Shown: positions 16,540 to 24,647, counted from the first letter of the stretch. The stretch: DNA of 30,960 nt from JBPEWY01 sp052032225 (GCA_052032225.1 JBPEWY010000022.1:1-30960), one strand, 5' to 3'. Program-made: numbers and translations. The notes: generated by a model from the sequence alone, not told the origin.

Positions 16540-17676
16540 ATGATTAATAAACGCTTGTTAGTAAAAAAACTACTCGCTCATAACGATGAGAATAGCTTTT
16601 ACGACAAAAAGCGTTACATAAATATTAGCGAAAAAGAAGGGAAAGCTAAGTTTTTAAAACATGTTTGTGCGCTTGCCAACTCTAACCCCAATAATAATAG
16701 TTATATAGTTGTAGGAGTAGAAGACGGTGAGAATAAAATTATAGGTGTTGATTTTTTTGATGATAGCAAAATACAAAACTTAATTAACGCTTATTTAGAT
16801 AACGCACCACAAGTATCGTATGAGAATATTCCATTTCCAAATTTACCCGAAGGAAAAGTAGTTGGGCTGGTAACTATAAGGTCTAACGGCAAGATTTGCT
16901 CTCTCAGAAAAAACATCTGGAAATATTACGGAGGATCGGTTTTTTTTAGAGAAGGCAGCATAAGTATGCCAAGAAATTTTGATATAGAAATTAAAGATAC
17001 CAACTCAGAGATTGTTGCTGCCATAGAGCAAAGCGCTAAAAATAATATTGAGCTTACACTAGATGCGGTAGTAGATTTTTTAATAAACCGGCATAAAGAC
17101 TTAGAGTCTAACTATAAAGTTTTTAAAGAGCAATTTGTAGTTTGCTGGGCTGGAGTTCCCAAAAAGGTAAATAACGAAACCTACTACTCTAGAGTAGATA
17201 TAGAGCTTATCAACGAGCAAGTAAAGTTGTTTTATTCTGCACTAGATGAGGTAACTATAAGTTTTAATGAAACGTCTTTTACAACTACAGAGTACGTTCA
17301 GCTTGGATTGGGCGATCAACAACAATATTACCCGTTAGAAACGGTTACCATTACGTTTAATGATAATGGTTCGTATAAGTTAGATAGCACCATGCTTTTT
17401 AATCCGCCTCAATTTGATAAAAAAACACTATATCACATCTATAACGCTAACAACTTTTTACTGCAAAAATTAAAAAAGAACATAAAACTATCGCCCAGAG
17501 AAGAAAAAGATTTAAAAGCATTGCCGGCTACCCATTTAATTTGTTATTTAAATGGTTTTGATGAAGCTAAAGAAAAACTAGAAAAACATCGAGCTGTTAT
17601 TAAAGAATACGACTCAGAAGCATATGCATCGTTAAAAGAAGCACTAAGAATTTTACGTAAAGTAAAGTATAATTAA
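16540..17676 (+). CDS. AlbA_2 (Schlafen-type) domain protein
   Basis: The N-terminal about 145 residues form an AlbA_2 domain, often annotated only as ATP-binding: HVCALANSN (41-49), then IVVGVEDG (56-63) and IIGVD, and a FREGS turn near 136-140. The usual acidic ExxxxEFK start of the domain appears as E17-x4-D22-K-K, followed by an insertion before the helix. Residues about 150-378 are a separate region with beta-rich and charged helical parts that I do not recognise; the usual C-terminal ATPase module of longer relatives is not seen. AlbA_2 domains bind nucleic acid and in Schlafen proteins can cleave RNA, but activity here is unproven. A 5-base gap precedes it and one base separates it from the phosphatase gene. 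Confidence 0.85.
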   Translation: MINKRLLVKKLLAHNDENSFYDKKRYINISEKEGKAKFLKHVCALANSNPNNNSYIVVGVEDGENKIIGVDFFDDSKIQNLINAYLDNAPQVSYENIPFPNLPEGKVVGLVTIRSNGKICSLRKNIWKYYGGSVFFREGSISMPRNFDIEIKDTNSEIVAAIEQSAKNNIELTLDAVVDFLINRHKDLESNYKVFKEQFVVCWAGVPKKVNNETYYSRVDIELINEQVKLFYSALDEVTISFNETSFTTTEYVQLGLGDQQQYYPLETVTITFNDNGSYKLDSTMLFNPPQFDKKTLYHIYNANNFLLQKLKKNIKLSPREEKDLKALPATHLICYLNGFDEAKEKLEKHRAVIKEYDSEAYASLKEALRILRKVKYN

Positions 17677-17677
17677 T

Positions 17678-18409
17678 ATGGCAAGAACGTTAGTATTTGG
17701 AGATATTCACGGAGGATTTAAAGCCCTACAACAAGTTTTTAATAAAGCAAACATTACAAAAGAAGACAAGCTTATTTTTTTAGGAGATTATGTAGATGGA
17801 TGGAGTGAAGTTATAGAAGTAATAGATTTTTTAATCTCATTAAATGCCACTCACAACTGTGTTTTTATAAAAGGAAATCACGATGATTTATGCTACCAAT
17901 GGTTAAAAAACAACACCAACAATCCGCTTTGGTTACAGCATGGTGGTCAAGCTACAATTGATGCCTACAGTAAACTATCTGAAAGTAAAAAAAAGGAGCA
18001 CATATATTTTTTTGAAAACAACTTGGTTAACTATTATTTAGATAACCAAAATAGGCTTTTTGTGCATGCAGGGTTTACAAATTTACATGGTGTCACACAC
18101 GAATATTTTCCGGAGATGCTTTATTGGGATAGAACGCTCTGGGAGATGGCTTTAGCAATGAATGAGCAGCTACCAAAAAGTCATGCATTTTACCCCAAAA
18201 GGCTTCAACACTACAAAGAAATATACATTGGGCATACACCAGTTACCAGAATTGGCGAAACAAAACCATACAATGCAGCGAATGTTTGGAATATAGACAC
18301 CGGAGCAGCCTTTAAAGGACCACTGACAGTTTTAGATGTAACCACAAAAAGGTTTTGGCAAAGCCAACCGGTACATGAGCTTTACCCTAACGAGAACGGA
18401 AGAAATTAA
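17678..18409 (+). CDS. PPP-type metallophosphoesterase
   Basis: The 243-residue calcineurin-like phosphoesterase has the full metal-site signature: GDIHG (8-12; Asp9, His11), GDYVDG (36-41; Asp37), GNHDD (66-70; Asn67, His68), His130 in FVHAGF and His186 in IGHTP. These belong to the PPP family together with bacterial PrpA/PrpB and ApaH-type enzymes. The substrate may be a phosphoprotein, a dinucleotide polyphosphate or an RNA end. No signal peptide, so it acts in the cytoplasm. It is the last gene of the five-gene unit, starting one base after the AlbA_2 gene, so the two proteins are probably made in fixed ratio. It ends at a hairpin terminator. Confidence 0.93.
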   Translation: MARTLVFGDIHGGFKALQQVFNKANITKEDKLIFLGDYVDGWSEVIEVIDFLISLNATHNCVFIKGNHDDLCYQWLKNNTNNPLWLQHGGQATIDAYSKLSESKKKEHIYFFENNLVNYYLDNQNRLFVHAGFTNLHGVTHEYFPEMLYWDRTLWEMALAMNEQLPKSHAFYPKRLQHYKEIYIGHTPVTRIGETKPYNAANVWNIDTGAAFKGPLTVLDVTTKRFWQSQPVHELYPNENGRN

Positions 18410-18437
18410 AAAAGGCTGCCATACTGCAGCCTTTTTA
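18408..18437. terminator. Bidirectional rho-independent terminator
   Basis: AAAAAGGCTGC pairs with GCAGCCTTTTT around a short loop. It lies between the convergent phosphoesterase and aldehyde dehydrogenase genes and should serve both strands. Confidence 0.85.
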
Positions 18438-18456
18438 ATTATTAATTGCTTAAAAA

Positions 18457-20010
18457 TTATAAATCAAACTTAATACCTTGTGCTAATGGCAGCTCGGTTG
18501 TGTAGTTAATTGTATTGGTTTGTCTGCGCATGTAAATTTTCCATGCATCAGAGCCGGATTCTCTACCGCCACCGGTTTCTTTTTCTCCACCAAAAGCACC
18601 TCCAATTTCAGCACCACTTGTACCAATATTTACGTTGGCAATACCGCAATCGCTTCCGGCATGACTTAAAAATCTTTCGGCTTCACGTAAATTATTGGTC
18701 ATAATTGCAGAGCTTAACCCTTGTGCCACATCATTCTGAATTTCTATGGCATTTTCTACATCTCCACTGTATTTAAGTAAGTATAAAATAGGAGCGAAGG
18801 TTTCGTGTTGTACAATCTCATAATGGTTTTCTGCCTCTACTATTGCAGGCTTAACATAGCATCCGCTTTCGTAGCCTTCACCTTCAAGCACGCCACCTTC
18901 AACTACAATATTACCACCTTCTGCAACCACTTTTTCTAATGCCTCGTTATACATTCGTACGGCATCCGTATCAATTAATGGTCCTACATGGTTGTTTTCG
19001 TCTAATGGGTTTCCAATTCTTAATTGCTTGTAAGCATCTACCAATGCATTTTTTACTTGATCGTAAATAGACTCATGAATAATTAATCTTCTGGTAGATG
19101 TACAGCGCTGACCGCAGGTTCCTACAGCCCCAAATACAGCTCCTATAACGGTCATTTTTAAATCGGCATCAGGAGTTACTATAATTGCGTTGTTACCACC
19201 TAACTCTAATAACGATTTTCCTAAGCGCTCACCAACAGTTTTAGCTACTATTTTACCCATTCTTGTAGAACCGGTAGCCGAAATTAACGGTACACGCTTG
19301 TCGGTAGTCATAAATTCACCCACTTTGTAATCGCCATTAATTAGGCAAGAAATACCTTCGGGTAAATTATTTTCTTTTAAAACTTCGGCTATAATATTTT
19401 GGCATGCTATACCGCAAAGTGGAGTTTTTTCGCTGGGTTTCCAAACACAAACATCACCACATACCCAAGCTAAAGCAGTATTCCAAGACCAAACAGCAAC
19501 AGGGAAATTAAAAGCAGAAATTATACCTACAATTCCGAGCGGATGGTATTGCTCGTACATGCGGTGTCCGGGGCGTTCTGAGTGCATAGTAAGACCGTAA
19601 AGTTGCCTAGATAAACCTACTGCGAAATCGCAAATATCAATCATCTCTTGCACTTCGCCATAACCTTCTTGAAGCGATTTCCCCATTTCATAAGACACAA
19701 GTTTACCAAGAGGTTCTTTATACTTGCGAAGTTTTTCTCCAAACTGTCTTACTATTTCTCCACGCTTAGGAGCAGGCACTAAGCGCCAAGTTTTAAATGC
19801 TTCTTGTGCACATGCTATAACTTTTTCGTAATCTTCTTTAGTAGTAGTTTTAACTTTACCTATTAAGGCGCCATCTACTGGAGAATATGAAGCAATTTCA
19901 TCACCATTAGAAAACCAATCCCTCCCGGTAGAAGTACCTTCGTTTACTGCTTTTACACCTAAGGTTTGCAATGCTTTTTCTATTCCAAAATCTGTTGCAA
20001 CTAATGACAT
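18457..20010 (-). CDS. ALDH7-type aldehyde dehydrogenase (aminoadipate-semialdehyde dehydrogenase-like)
   Basis: The 517-residue enzyme oxidises an aldehyde to an acid with NAD(P)+. Catalytic residues are Asn168 (SAFNFP), Lys191 (KPSE), Glu269 (LELGG) and Cys303 (GQRCTST). The distinctive C-terminal half (NIGTSGAEIGGAFGGEK, then GGGRESGSDAWKIYMRR and LPLAQGIKFDL) matches the antiquitin/ALDH7 family, whose best-known member acts on 2-aminoadipate semialdehyde in lysine breakdown. The neighbouring gene encodes a kynurenine-pathway dioxygenase, so a role on 2-aminomuconate semialdehyde is possible, although that enzyme is usually ALDH8. The start is set at the ATG at 20010; the ATG at 20058 falls inside the likely promoter. 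Confidence 0.94.
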   Translation of the reverse strand: MSLVATDFGIEKALQTLGVKAVNEGTSTGRDWFSNGDEIASYSPVDGALIGKVKTTTKEDYEKVIACAQEAFKTWRLVPAPKRGEIVRQFGEKLRKYKEPLGKLVSYEMGKSLQEGYGEVQEMIDICDFAVGLSRQLYGLTMHSERPGHRMYEQYHPLGIVGIISAFNFPVAVWSWNTALAWVCGDVCVWKPSEKTPLCGIACQNIIAEVLKENNLPEGISCLINGDYKVGEFMTTDKRVPLISATGSTRMGKIVAKTVGERLGKSLLELGGNNAIIVTPDADLKMTVIGAVFGAVGTCGQRCTSTRRLIIHESIYDQVKNALVDAYKQLRIGNPLDENNHVGPLIDTDAVRMYNEALEKVVAEGGNIVVEGGVLEGEGYESGCYVKPAIVEAENHYEIVQHETFAPILYLLKYSGDVENAIEIQNDVAQGLSSAIMTNNLREAERFLSHAGSDCGIANVNIGTSGAEIGGAFGGEKETGGGRESGSDAWKIYMRRQTNTINYTTELPLAQGIKFDL

Positions 20011-20047
20011 TGTATGTTGTAATTTTAAGGGTTTGTGAAATTTTTCA

Positions 20048-20075
20048 CGAAGGTACAAAATTCCCCCTAAAACAA
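20048..20075 (-). promoter_or_regulatory. Candidate promoter of the ALDH7 gene
   Basis: On the minus strand TTG (20073-20075) is followed after 17 bases by TACCTTCG (20048-20055), one mismatch from TAnnTTTG. A GTGAAA/TTTCAC inverted repeat (20035-20048) sits just downstream. The element lies over the first in-frame ATG, which supports the later start codon. Confidence 0.45.
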
Positions 20076-20094
20076 CAGATTGAGCAACAGTTTA

Positions 20095-20628
20095 CTAACC
20101 TGTAAAACGACTGTCTGTTGGCATAACTGTACCACAGTTGTTACAGGTTCTTAATTCTTCTGAGTTGTAAAAGTGTTTAAAGTGTGGTAAGAAGTCTTTT
20201 TCTATGTCGTGAAGCTCAAAATAAACCTCATGTAATTTATGGTTGCAAGCATCACAATACCATAAAAGGCCATCTTTAAAACCTTTTCCGGCTCTTTTAC
20301 GTTCTATAACTAAACCAACAGAGCCTTCAGAACGAACGGGAGAATGTGGTATTTTGGCTGGATGAAGATACATATCGCCCGGTCCTAAGTGTATTTCTTT
20401 TCGTTCTCCATTTTCTTGAATTACTACGGTAATGTTTCCTTCTAACTGGTAAAAGAGTTCTTCGGTTTCATTGTAATGAAAATCTTTACGAGCGTTTGGG
20501 CCACCTACAACCATTACAATATAATCATCTGCCTCGTTATATAAGTTTTTATTACTAACTGGAGGTTTAAGCAGATTACGATTTTCTTGTATCCAGGTGT
20601 GTAAATTAAAAGGTTTCTTAACAGCCAT
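20095..20628 (-). CDS. 3-hydroxyanthranilate 3,4-dioxygenase
   Basis: This cupin dioxygenase opens the ring of 3-hydroxyanthranilate in tryptophan (kynurenine) breakdown. With the ATG at 20628 (MAVKKPFN, 177 residues), the iron ligands fall at His51, Glu57 and His95 and the substrate arginines at 47 and 99, the same numbering known for the Cupriavidus enzyme. The second, rubredoxin-like iron site of the bacterial type is also complete: Cys125-x-x-Cys128 and Cys162-x-x-Cys165. The match in numbering decides the start against an ATG at 20655. No other kynurenine genes are in the window, so the neighbouring ALDH7 gene may or may not be a pathway partner. Confidence 0.96.
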   Translation of the reverse strand: MAVKKPFNLHTWIQENRNLLKPPVSNKNLYNEADDYIVMVVGGPNARKDFHYNETEELFYQLEGNITVVIQENGERKEIHLGPGDMYLHPAKIPHSPVRSEGSVGLVIERKRAGKGFKDGLLWYCDACNHKLHEVYFELHDIEKDFLPHFKHFYNSEELRTCNNCGTVMPTDSRFTG

Positions 20629-20698
20629 TTTTCTTATTTTATAGTAAAAATACAAGAAAAAGACATATTAAGAAACCATGCAACGTACGTAGGTAAAG

Positions 20699-20735
20699 AT
20701 TCGGGGGAACTCACTTTAATTTGGGGGAACCGAAT
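20699..20735. repeat. Paired GGGGGAAC direct repeats within ATTCGG/CCGAAT inverted ends
   Basis: GGGGGAAC occurs at 20703-20710 and 20723-20730, a 20-base period (two helical turns) with 12 bases between copies. ATTCGG (20699-20704) and CCGAAT (20730-20735) bracket the pair. The block is GC-rich against its AT-rich surroundings and lies 71-107 bases upstream of the dioxygenase start. A tandem-dimer regulator (for example LytTR-type, which binds direct repeats about this far apart) is a reasonable guess. Confidence 0.5.
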
Positions 20736-20778
20736 ATAGCATAGTAGGTTTGGGTTTGTAAGTAGGTTAAGCTTATGG

Positions 20779-21285
20779 CTATTTTCGGTAAAATAACTGT
20801 CCAAAATACATTCTGTTGGTTTTGCTAACAGTTATTGCAATTCCTATATGAGTGTAATTCCCTTCTATATTTTTTCTATGACCCTCACTGTTAAGTAAGC
20901 CTTCTACTACTGCCTTAGCTGTTTGATCTCCTGAAGCTACATTTTCTCCTACCCTAAGTGCTTTTTCTTCTTTTTTAAGCATGTTAGCTCTTTCAGTAAA
21001 ATTATCATGGCTAATTTTTCCTTGATCCATCATGTACATATTATGATCATATATAATTTTACTGGCCACAGCGCTGGTTTTTAAAGCAGGTAAACCAATA
21101 GAAGCTCTGTGTTCGTTTAAAAGCTTTAGCATTTCTTTTTCTATGGCAGAATACTGAGTAGTATCTATCTCCTCATAGATTGCTAATTGTTCTTCTGGAG
21201 CAACTGATACATCTTTACTACACGAGATAAAGAAAACAGATGCGGCAAAAATAAGGCATGCCTTTTTTATATTTGTAGGTGTCAT
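20779..21285 (-). CDS. CAP-domain (SCP/PR1) lipoprotein
   Basis: The 168-residue protein has a lipoprotein signal with lipobox FISC (Cys22) and a single CAP domain (about 45-168). The domain shows LLNEHRASIGLPAL, HDNFTERANML, VGENVASG and the GHRKNIEGNYTHIGI segment. CAP domains bind lipids or small ligands or act in the envelope; bacterial function is largely unknown. The two histidines and glutamate often seen in the CAP cavity appear to be present (His in SHDNF, Glu in GENVA, His in GHRKN). It is probably a single-gene unit; the next minus gene starts 150 bases further on, with the repeat block between. Confidence 0.9.
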   Translation of the reverse strand: MTPTNIKKACLIFAASVFFISCSKDVSVAPEEQLAIYEEIDTTQYSAIEKEMLKLLNEHRASIGLPALKTSAVASKIIYDHNMYMMDQGKISHDNFTERANMLKKEEKALRVGENVASGDQTAKAVVEGLLNSEGHRKNIEGNYTHIGIAITVSKTNRMYFGQLFYRK

Positions 21286-21342
21286 AGTAAGTAGGTTTTG
21301 TAAGATTTGGTGATGTAAAACTACTTAAACACCGATTAAGTG

Positions 21343-21373
21343 CAAAATAAATTCGATGAAATGCATTATACAA
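21343..21373 (-). promoter_or_regulatory. Candidate promoter of the CAP lipoprotein gene
   Basis: On the minus strand TTG (21371-21373) is followed after 20 bases by TTATTTTG (21343-21350), one mismatch from TAnnTTTG. It lies 58 bases before the ATG at 21285. The rest of the 265-base gap up to 21550 shows no further structure I would name. Confidence 0.35.
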
Positions 21374-21550
21374 TGAAGAGTTTTCTTACAGTCTTTTAAT
21401 CGTGTTAATAGGTATTTTGTCGATAAAGCATTATTATTGTTGATGTCGTTTAGGGTGTAATTTAAAATGTTAAAATTTTGATTTTTTTTCGGTGTTCGCT
21501 TAAAAAAATGTGTACTTTACATGTAATTTAACTATCTAAATATCATTATA

Positions 21551-22612
21551 ATGCGAAAAATTTTAGCCTTCCTTTTAGTTGCCGGATTAAGTTTTCAATG
21601 CAAAAAACAAGAAAAAGTAATATCAGATAATGATGTTTCTGTTATAAATAATGAGCCTGTTTTTGCTATTGCCATTCATGGTGGTGCGGGTACTATTTTA
21701 AAAGAAAACATGACTCCGGAACTGGAAGCAGCATATACCGCTAAATTAAAAGAGGCTGTAACAGTTGGTTATTCCATTTTAAAAAATGGGGGCAGCAGTT
21801 TAGATGCAGTAGAGAAAACCATAAATGTTTTAGAAGACTCTCCGTTGTTTAATGCCGGCAAAGGAGCTGTATTTACAAACGAAGGTAAAAATGAGTTAGA
21901 TGCCTCAATTATGGAGGGTAAAACACTTAATGCCGGAGCTGTAGCTGGTGTAACTAATGTTAAAAACCCTATTAATTTAGCAAGAGCCGTAATGGAAAAA
22001 TCTGAGCACGTGATGTTTGCCAGAGAAGGAGCCGAAGTTTTTGCACAACAAAACGGAATAGAAACGGTAGACCCTTCTTATTTTTACACAGAAAGCAGAA
22101 TGAAAGCACTAGAAAGAGCCAAACAGCGTGAAGCAGTTGAGTTAGATCATGATGATGCTCAGACATCTAACTATGATTCTTTTATAAAAGACAGCAAATT
22201 TGGCACTGTAGGTTGTGTAGCATTAGATAAGGAAGGAAATCTTGCAGCAGGAACTTCTACCGGAGGAATGACCAATAAGCGTTGGGGAAGAGTAGGAGAT
22301 TCTCCTATTATTGGTGCAGGAACATATGCTAACAATAAAACATGTGCAGTTTCATCAACCGGATGGGGCGAATATTTTATAAGAGGCGTTGTTGCTTATG
22401 ACATTGCTGCTATGATGGAGTATAAACAAGTTTCACTTAATGAAGCTGCTAAAGAAGTTATACAAAATAAGCTTACTGCTTTAGGTGGTGATGGCGGAAT
22501 TATTGCTATAGACAATAAAGGAAACATTGCTATGGAGTTTAACACAGCCGGGATGTATAGAGCCAGTGTTGATGTTAACGGGAATGTTAATGTAGCTATA
22601 TACAAAGAATAA
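21551..22612 (+). CDS. Isoaspartyl peptidase / L-asparaginase (Ntn hydrolase), exported
   Basis: This 353-residue type-III (plant-type) asparaginase family enzyme hydrolyses isoaspartyl dipeptides and often L-asparagine. It is made as a precursor that cuts itself before Thr219 in KFGTVGCVALD; this threonine then becomes the catalytic N-terminal nucleophile. Other conserved parts are AIHGGAG (41-47), NAGKGAVF, LDASIM, STGGMTNKRWGRVGDSP and GTYAN. An N-terminal export signal ends SFQCKK (Cys17), a lipobox-like motif with an unusual Gln before the cysteine, so the protein should be exported and perhaps lipidated. A 19-base gap to the ABM gene suggests co-transcription. Confidence 0.94.
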   Translation: MRKILAFLLVAGLSFQCKKQEKVISDNDVSVINNEPVFAIAIHGGAGTILKENMTPELEAAYTAKLKEAVTVGYSILKNGGSSLDAVEKTINVLEDSPLFNAGKGAVFTNEGKNELDASIMEGKTLNAGAVAGVTNVKNPINLARAVMEKSEHVMFAREGAEVFAQQNGIETVDPSYFYTESRMKALERAKQREAVELDHDDAQTSNYDSFIKDSKFGTVGCVALDKEGNLAAGTSTGGMTNKRWGRVGDSPIIGAGTYANNKTCAVSSTGWGEYFIRGVVAYDIAAMMEYKQVSLNEAAKEVIQNKLTALGGDGGIIAIDNKGNIAMEFNTAGMYRASVDVNGNVNVAIYKE

Positions 22613-22631
22613 TATTTTATTTTATAAGATT

Positions 22632-22952
22632 ATGACGAAACCGTATTATGCGGTCATTTTTACTTCAAAACACAGTAGCAACGTGTCCGGATATGCCGAA
22701 ATGGCTAAAAAAATGATTGATTTAGCCCAAAGTCAAAAAGGGTTTTTAGGTGTAGAAAGCGCCAGAGAAAACCTGGGTATTACTGTAAGTTATTGGCAAA
22801 CAGTAGAGGATATTGCTAATTGGAAAGCAAATTCAGAACATCTTTTGGCACAAGAACTTGGCAAAAGAATGTGGTATAAATGGTATAAAGTAAGAATTTG
22901 TAAAGTAGAAAGAGAATACGAATTTAATACCACTACTTCAGACTTATGTTAG
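22632..22952 (+). CDS. Antibiotic biosynthesis monooxygenase (ABM) domain protein, YqjZ-like
   Basis: The 106-residue protein has the small ferredoxin-like dimeric ABM fold: YYAVIFTSKH, GYAEMAKKMIDLAQSQKGFLGVES and ITVSYWQTVEDIANWKANSEH, ending with KWYKVRICKVER. Members act as monooxygenases, heme-degrading enzymes or structural ligand binders; heme ligands of IsdG-type enzymes cannot be assigned with confidence. It lies between the asparaginase and glpD genes on the same strand with short gaps (19 and 36 bases). The context gives no clear pathway. Confidence 0.85.
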   Translation: MTKPYYAVIFTSKHSSNVSGYAEMAKKMIDLAQSQKGFLGVESARENLGITVSYWQTVEDIANWKANSEHLLAQELGKRMWYKWYKVRICKVEREYEFNTTTSDLC

Positions 22953-22988
22953 TGCATAACGTTTACCTTTTATGAAAAAACACTAAAC

Positions 22989-24644
22989 ATGCAGCAACAT
23001 ATTCCCTTTTCTACAACCTACAGACCACATATTGTTAAAAAGCTTAGCAATACTTTTTTTGATTTAGTTGTAGTTGGGGGAGGCATAACCGGAGCAGGAA
23101 TTGCCTTAGATGCTGCTTCAAGAGGATTAAAAGTTGCCTTAGTAGAAAAAGGAGATTTTGCATCTGGCACCAGTAGTAAATCTACCAAACTTATTCATGG
23201 AGGATTACGGTATTTAAAGCAATTTAATTTTGTACTAGTAAGGGAGGTGGGTAAAGAGCGTGCAGTAGTACATAAAATTGCACCTCATTTGGTTCAGCCG
23301 GAAAAAATGTTATTACCACTTTTAAAAAACGGTCATAACGGAAAACTCTTAACTGCTGCAGGATTAAAAATGTACGATTGGCTTGCTAATGTAAAATCGG
23401 CCGACAAACGTAAAATGCTTACTCCTAAACAAGCAGTTAATTTAGAACCCCTTTTGGCTTCAAAAAAACTTATAGGGGCAGGATATTATGCAGAGTATAT
23501 TACAGACGATTCCAGACTTACACTAGAAAACATAAAAACAGCTGTAAAGTATGGAGCTACAGCTTTAAACTACACTAAAGTAACCGGCTTTATAGAAAAA
23601 AACGGCAAAGTTTGCGGAGTAAATGTAATTGATGTTTTAAACGAGCAAAATTATAGTATTAAGGGACATTATGTGGTTAATGCAACCGGACCATGGGTAG
23701 ACGATTTGCGTATTACAAATCAACCCAATCAACTAAAACAACTACACATAACTAAAGGAGTACATCTGGTTGTAAAACACAGTAAACTGCCGGTACAACA
23801 GCCTATTTACTTTGATGTAAATGATGGTAGAATGATTTTTGCCATACCACGTGGCGATGTTACTTATATAGGAACAACAGATACTAATTATGTTTTAAGC
23901 AAAGACAAAATTGAAGTAACAAAAACAGATGTAGCATATTTACTAAATGCCGTAGCGCAAATGTTTACCAATGTTAAATTAACCGAAGAAGATGTTATTT
24001 CGTGCTGGGCTGGCTTACGTCCTTTAATTCATAAAAAAGGCAAAAAACCTTCAGAGTTATCTAGAAAAGACGAAATATTTATTGCCAAAAACCAATTAAT
24101 AAGTATTGCAGGAGGTAAGCTTACCGGTTACAGAAAAATGGCAGAACGTGTGGTTAATACGGTTGTTAAATTTCATAAAAAACAACATAAAAGTAAATTT
24201 AAGGAGTGTCACACACATCAAATTCCGCTTGTTGGAAATTTGTTTACAAGCTTTACCGATGTAAAATTGTATGCCGATAAAATTTATAATTACTTAAAAG
24301 CAGATGGTTTTTTTAAAAACGATGCTTGGTATTTAATTTCACATTACGGAGCGCAAACAGAACATATTTTACGCTATTATAAAACACAAAAATTGATAGA
24401 TAATAAAGCTAAACTTATAGCTGCAGAATGTGAGTTTTGTATAAAAAACGAAATGGTGGTTACTCCATTAGACTTTTTTATTAGAAGAACCGGTAGAATG
24501 TATTTTAACATAGCATCGGTAACCCAATATGCTCCGGTAGTAGTTAATGTATTTACAAAGTACTTTTCATTAACTAAAGCGCAACAAGAAACTATGCTAA
24601 ACGAAATTCATCAATCTGTTAGAGACCACACAACATTTGTATAA
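22989..24644 (+). CDS. glpD: FAD-dependent glycerol-3-phosphate dehydrogenase
   Basis: The 551-residue enzyme oxidises sn-glycerol 3-phosphate to dihydroxyacetone phosphate and passes electrons to the quinone pool at the inner membrane. The FAD-binding dinucleotide fold lies at the N-terminus, GGGITGAG (30-37), then LVEKGDFASGTSSKSTKLIHGGLRYL. Further family blocks are GVHLVVKHSKLP, YFDVNDGRMIFAIP with GTTDTNY, and CWAGLRPLI and SIAGGKLTGYRKMAE, followed by the C-terminal helical domain. A weak TACCTTTT box precedes the gene. It ends 3 bases before the stop of the convergent gpsA gene, which catalyses the reverse conversion. Confidence 0.96.
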   Translation: MQQHIPFSTTYRPHIVKKLSNTFFDLVVVGGGITGAGIALDAASRGLKVALVEKGDFASGTSSKSTKLIHGGLRYLKQFNFVLVREVGKERAVVHKIAPHLVQPEKMLLPLLKNGHNGKLLTAAGLKMYDWLANVKSADKRKMLTPKQAVNLEPLLASKKLIGAGYYAEYITDDSRLTLENIKTAVKYGATALNYTKVTGFIEKNGKVCGVNVIDVLNEQNYSIKGHYVVNATGPWVDDLRITNQPNQLKQLHITKGVHLVVKHSKLPVQQPIYFDVNDGRMIFAIPRGDVTYIGTTDTNYVLSKDKIEVTKTDVAYLLNAVAQMFTNVKLTEEDVISCWAGLRPLIHKKGKKPSELSRKDEIFIAKNQLISIAGGKLTGYRKMAERVVNTVVKFHKKQHKSKFKECHTHQIPLVGNLFTSFTDVKLYADKIYNYLKADGFFKNDAWYLISHYGAQTEHILRYYKTQKLIDNKAKLIAAECEFCIKNEMVVTPLDFFIRRTGRMYFNIASVTQYAPVVVNVFTKYFSLTKAQQETMLNEIHQSVRDHTTFV

Positions 24645-24647
24645 TGG

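Noticed and set aside
20011..20058. N-terminal extension of the aldehyde dehydrogenase from an ATG at 20058
   Set aside because: The 16 additional residues are absent from the ALDH7 pattern and the region holds the promoter-like TACCTTCG box and an inverted repeat.
20629..20655. N-terminal extension of the dioxygenase from an ATG at 20655
   Set aside because: Starting at 20628 puts all iron and cysteine ligands at the known residue numbers of the family.
21286..21550. Possible small gene, RNA or riboswitch in the longest intergenic gap
   Set aside because: No convincing frame, hairpin or aptamer-like motif is visible; only a weak promoter candidate for the minus strand and a poor TACTTTAC box before the asparaginase gene.
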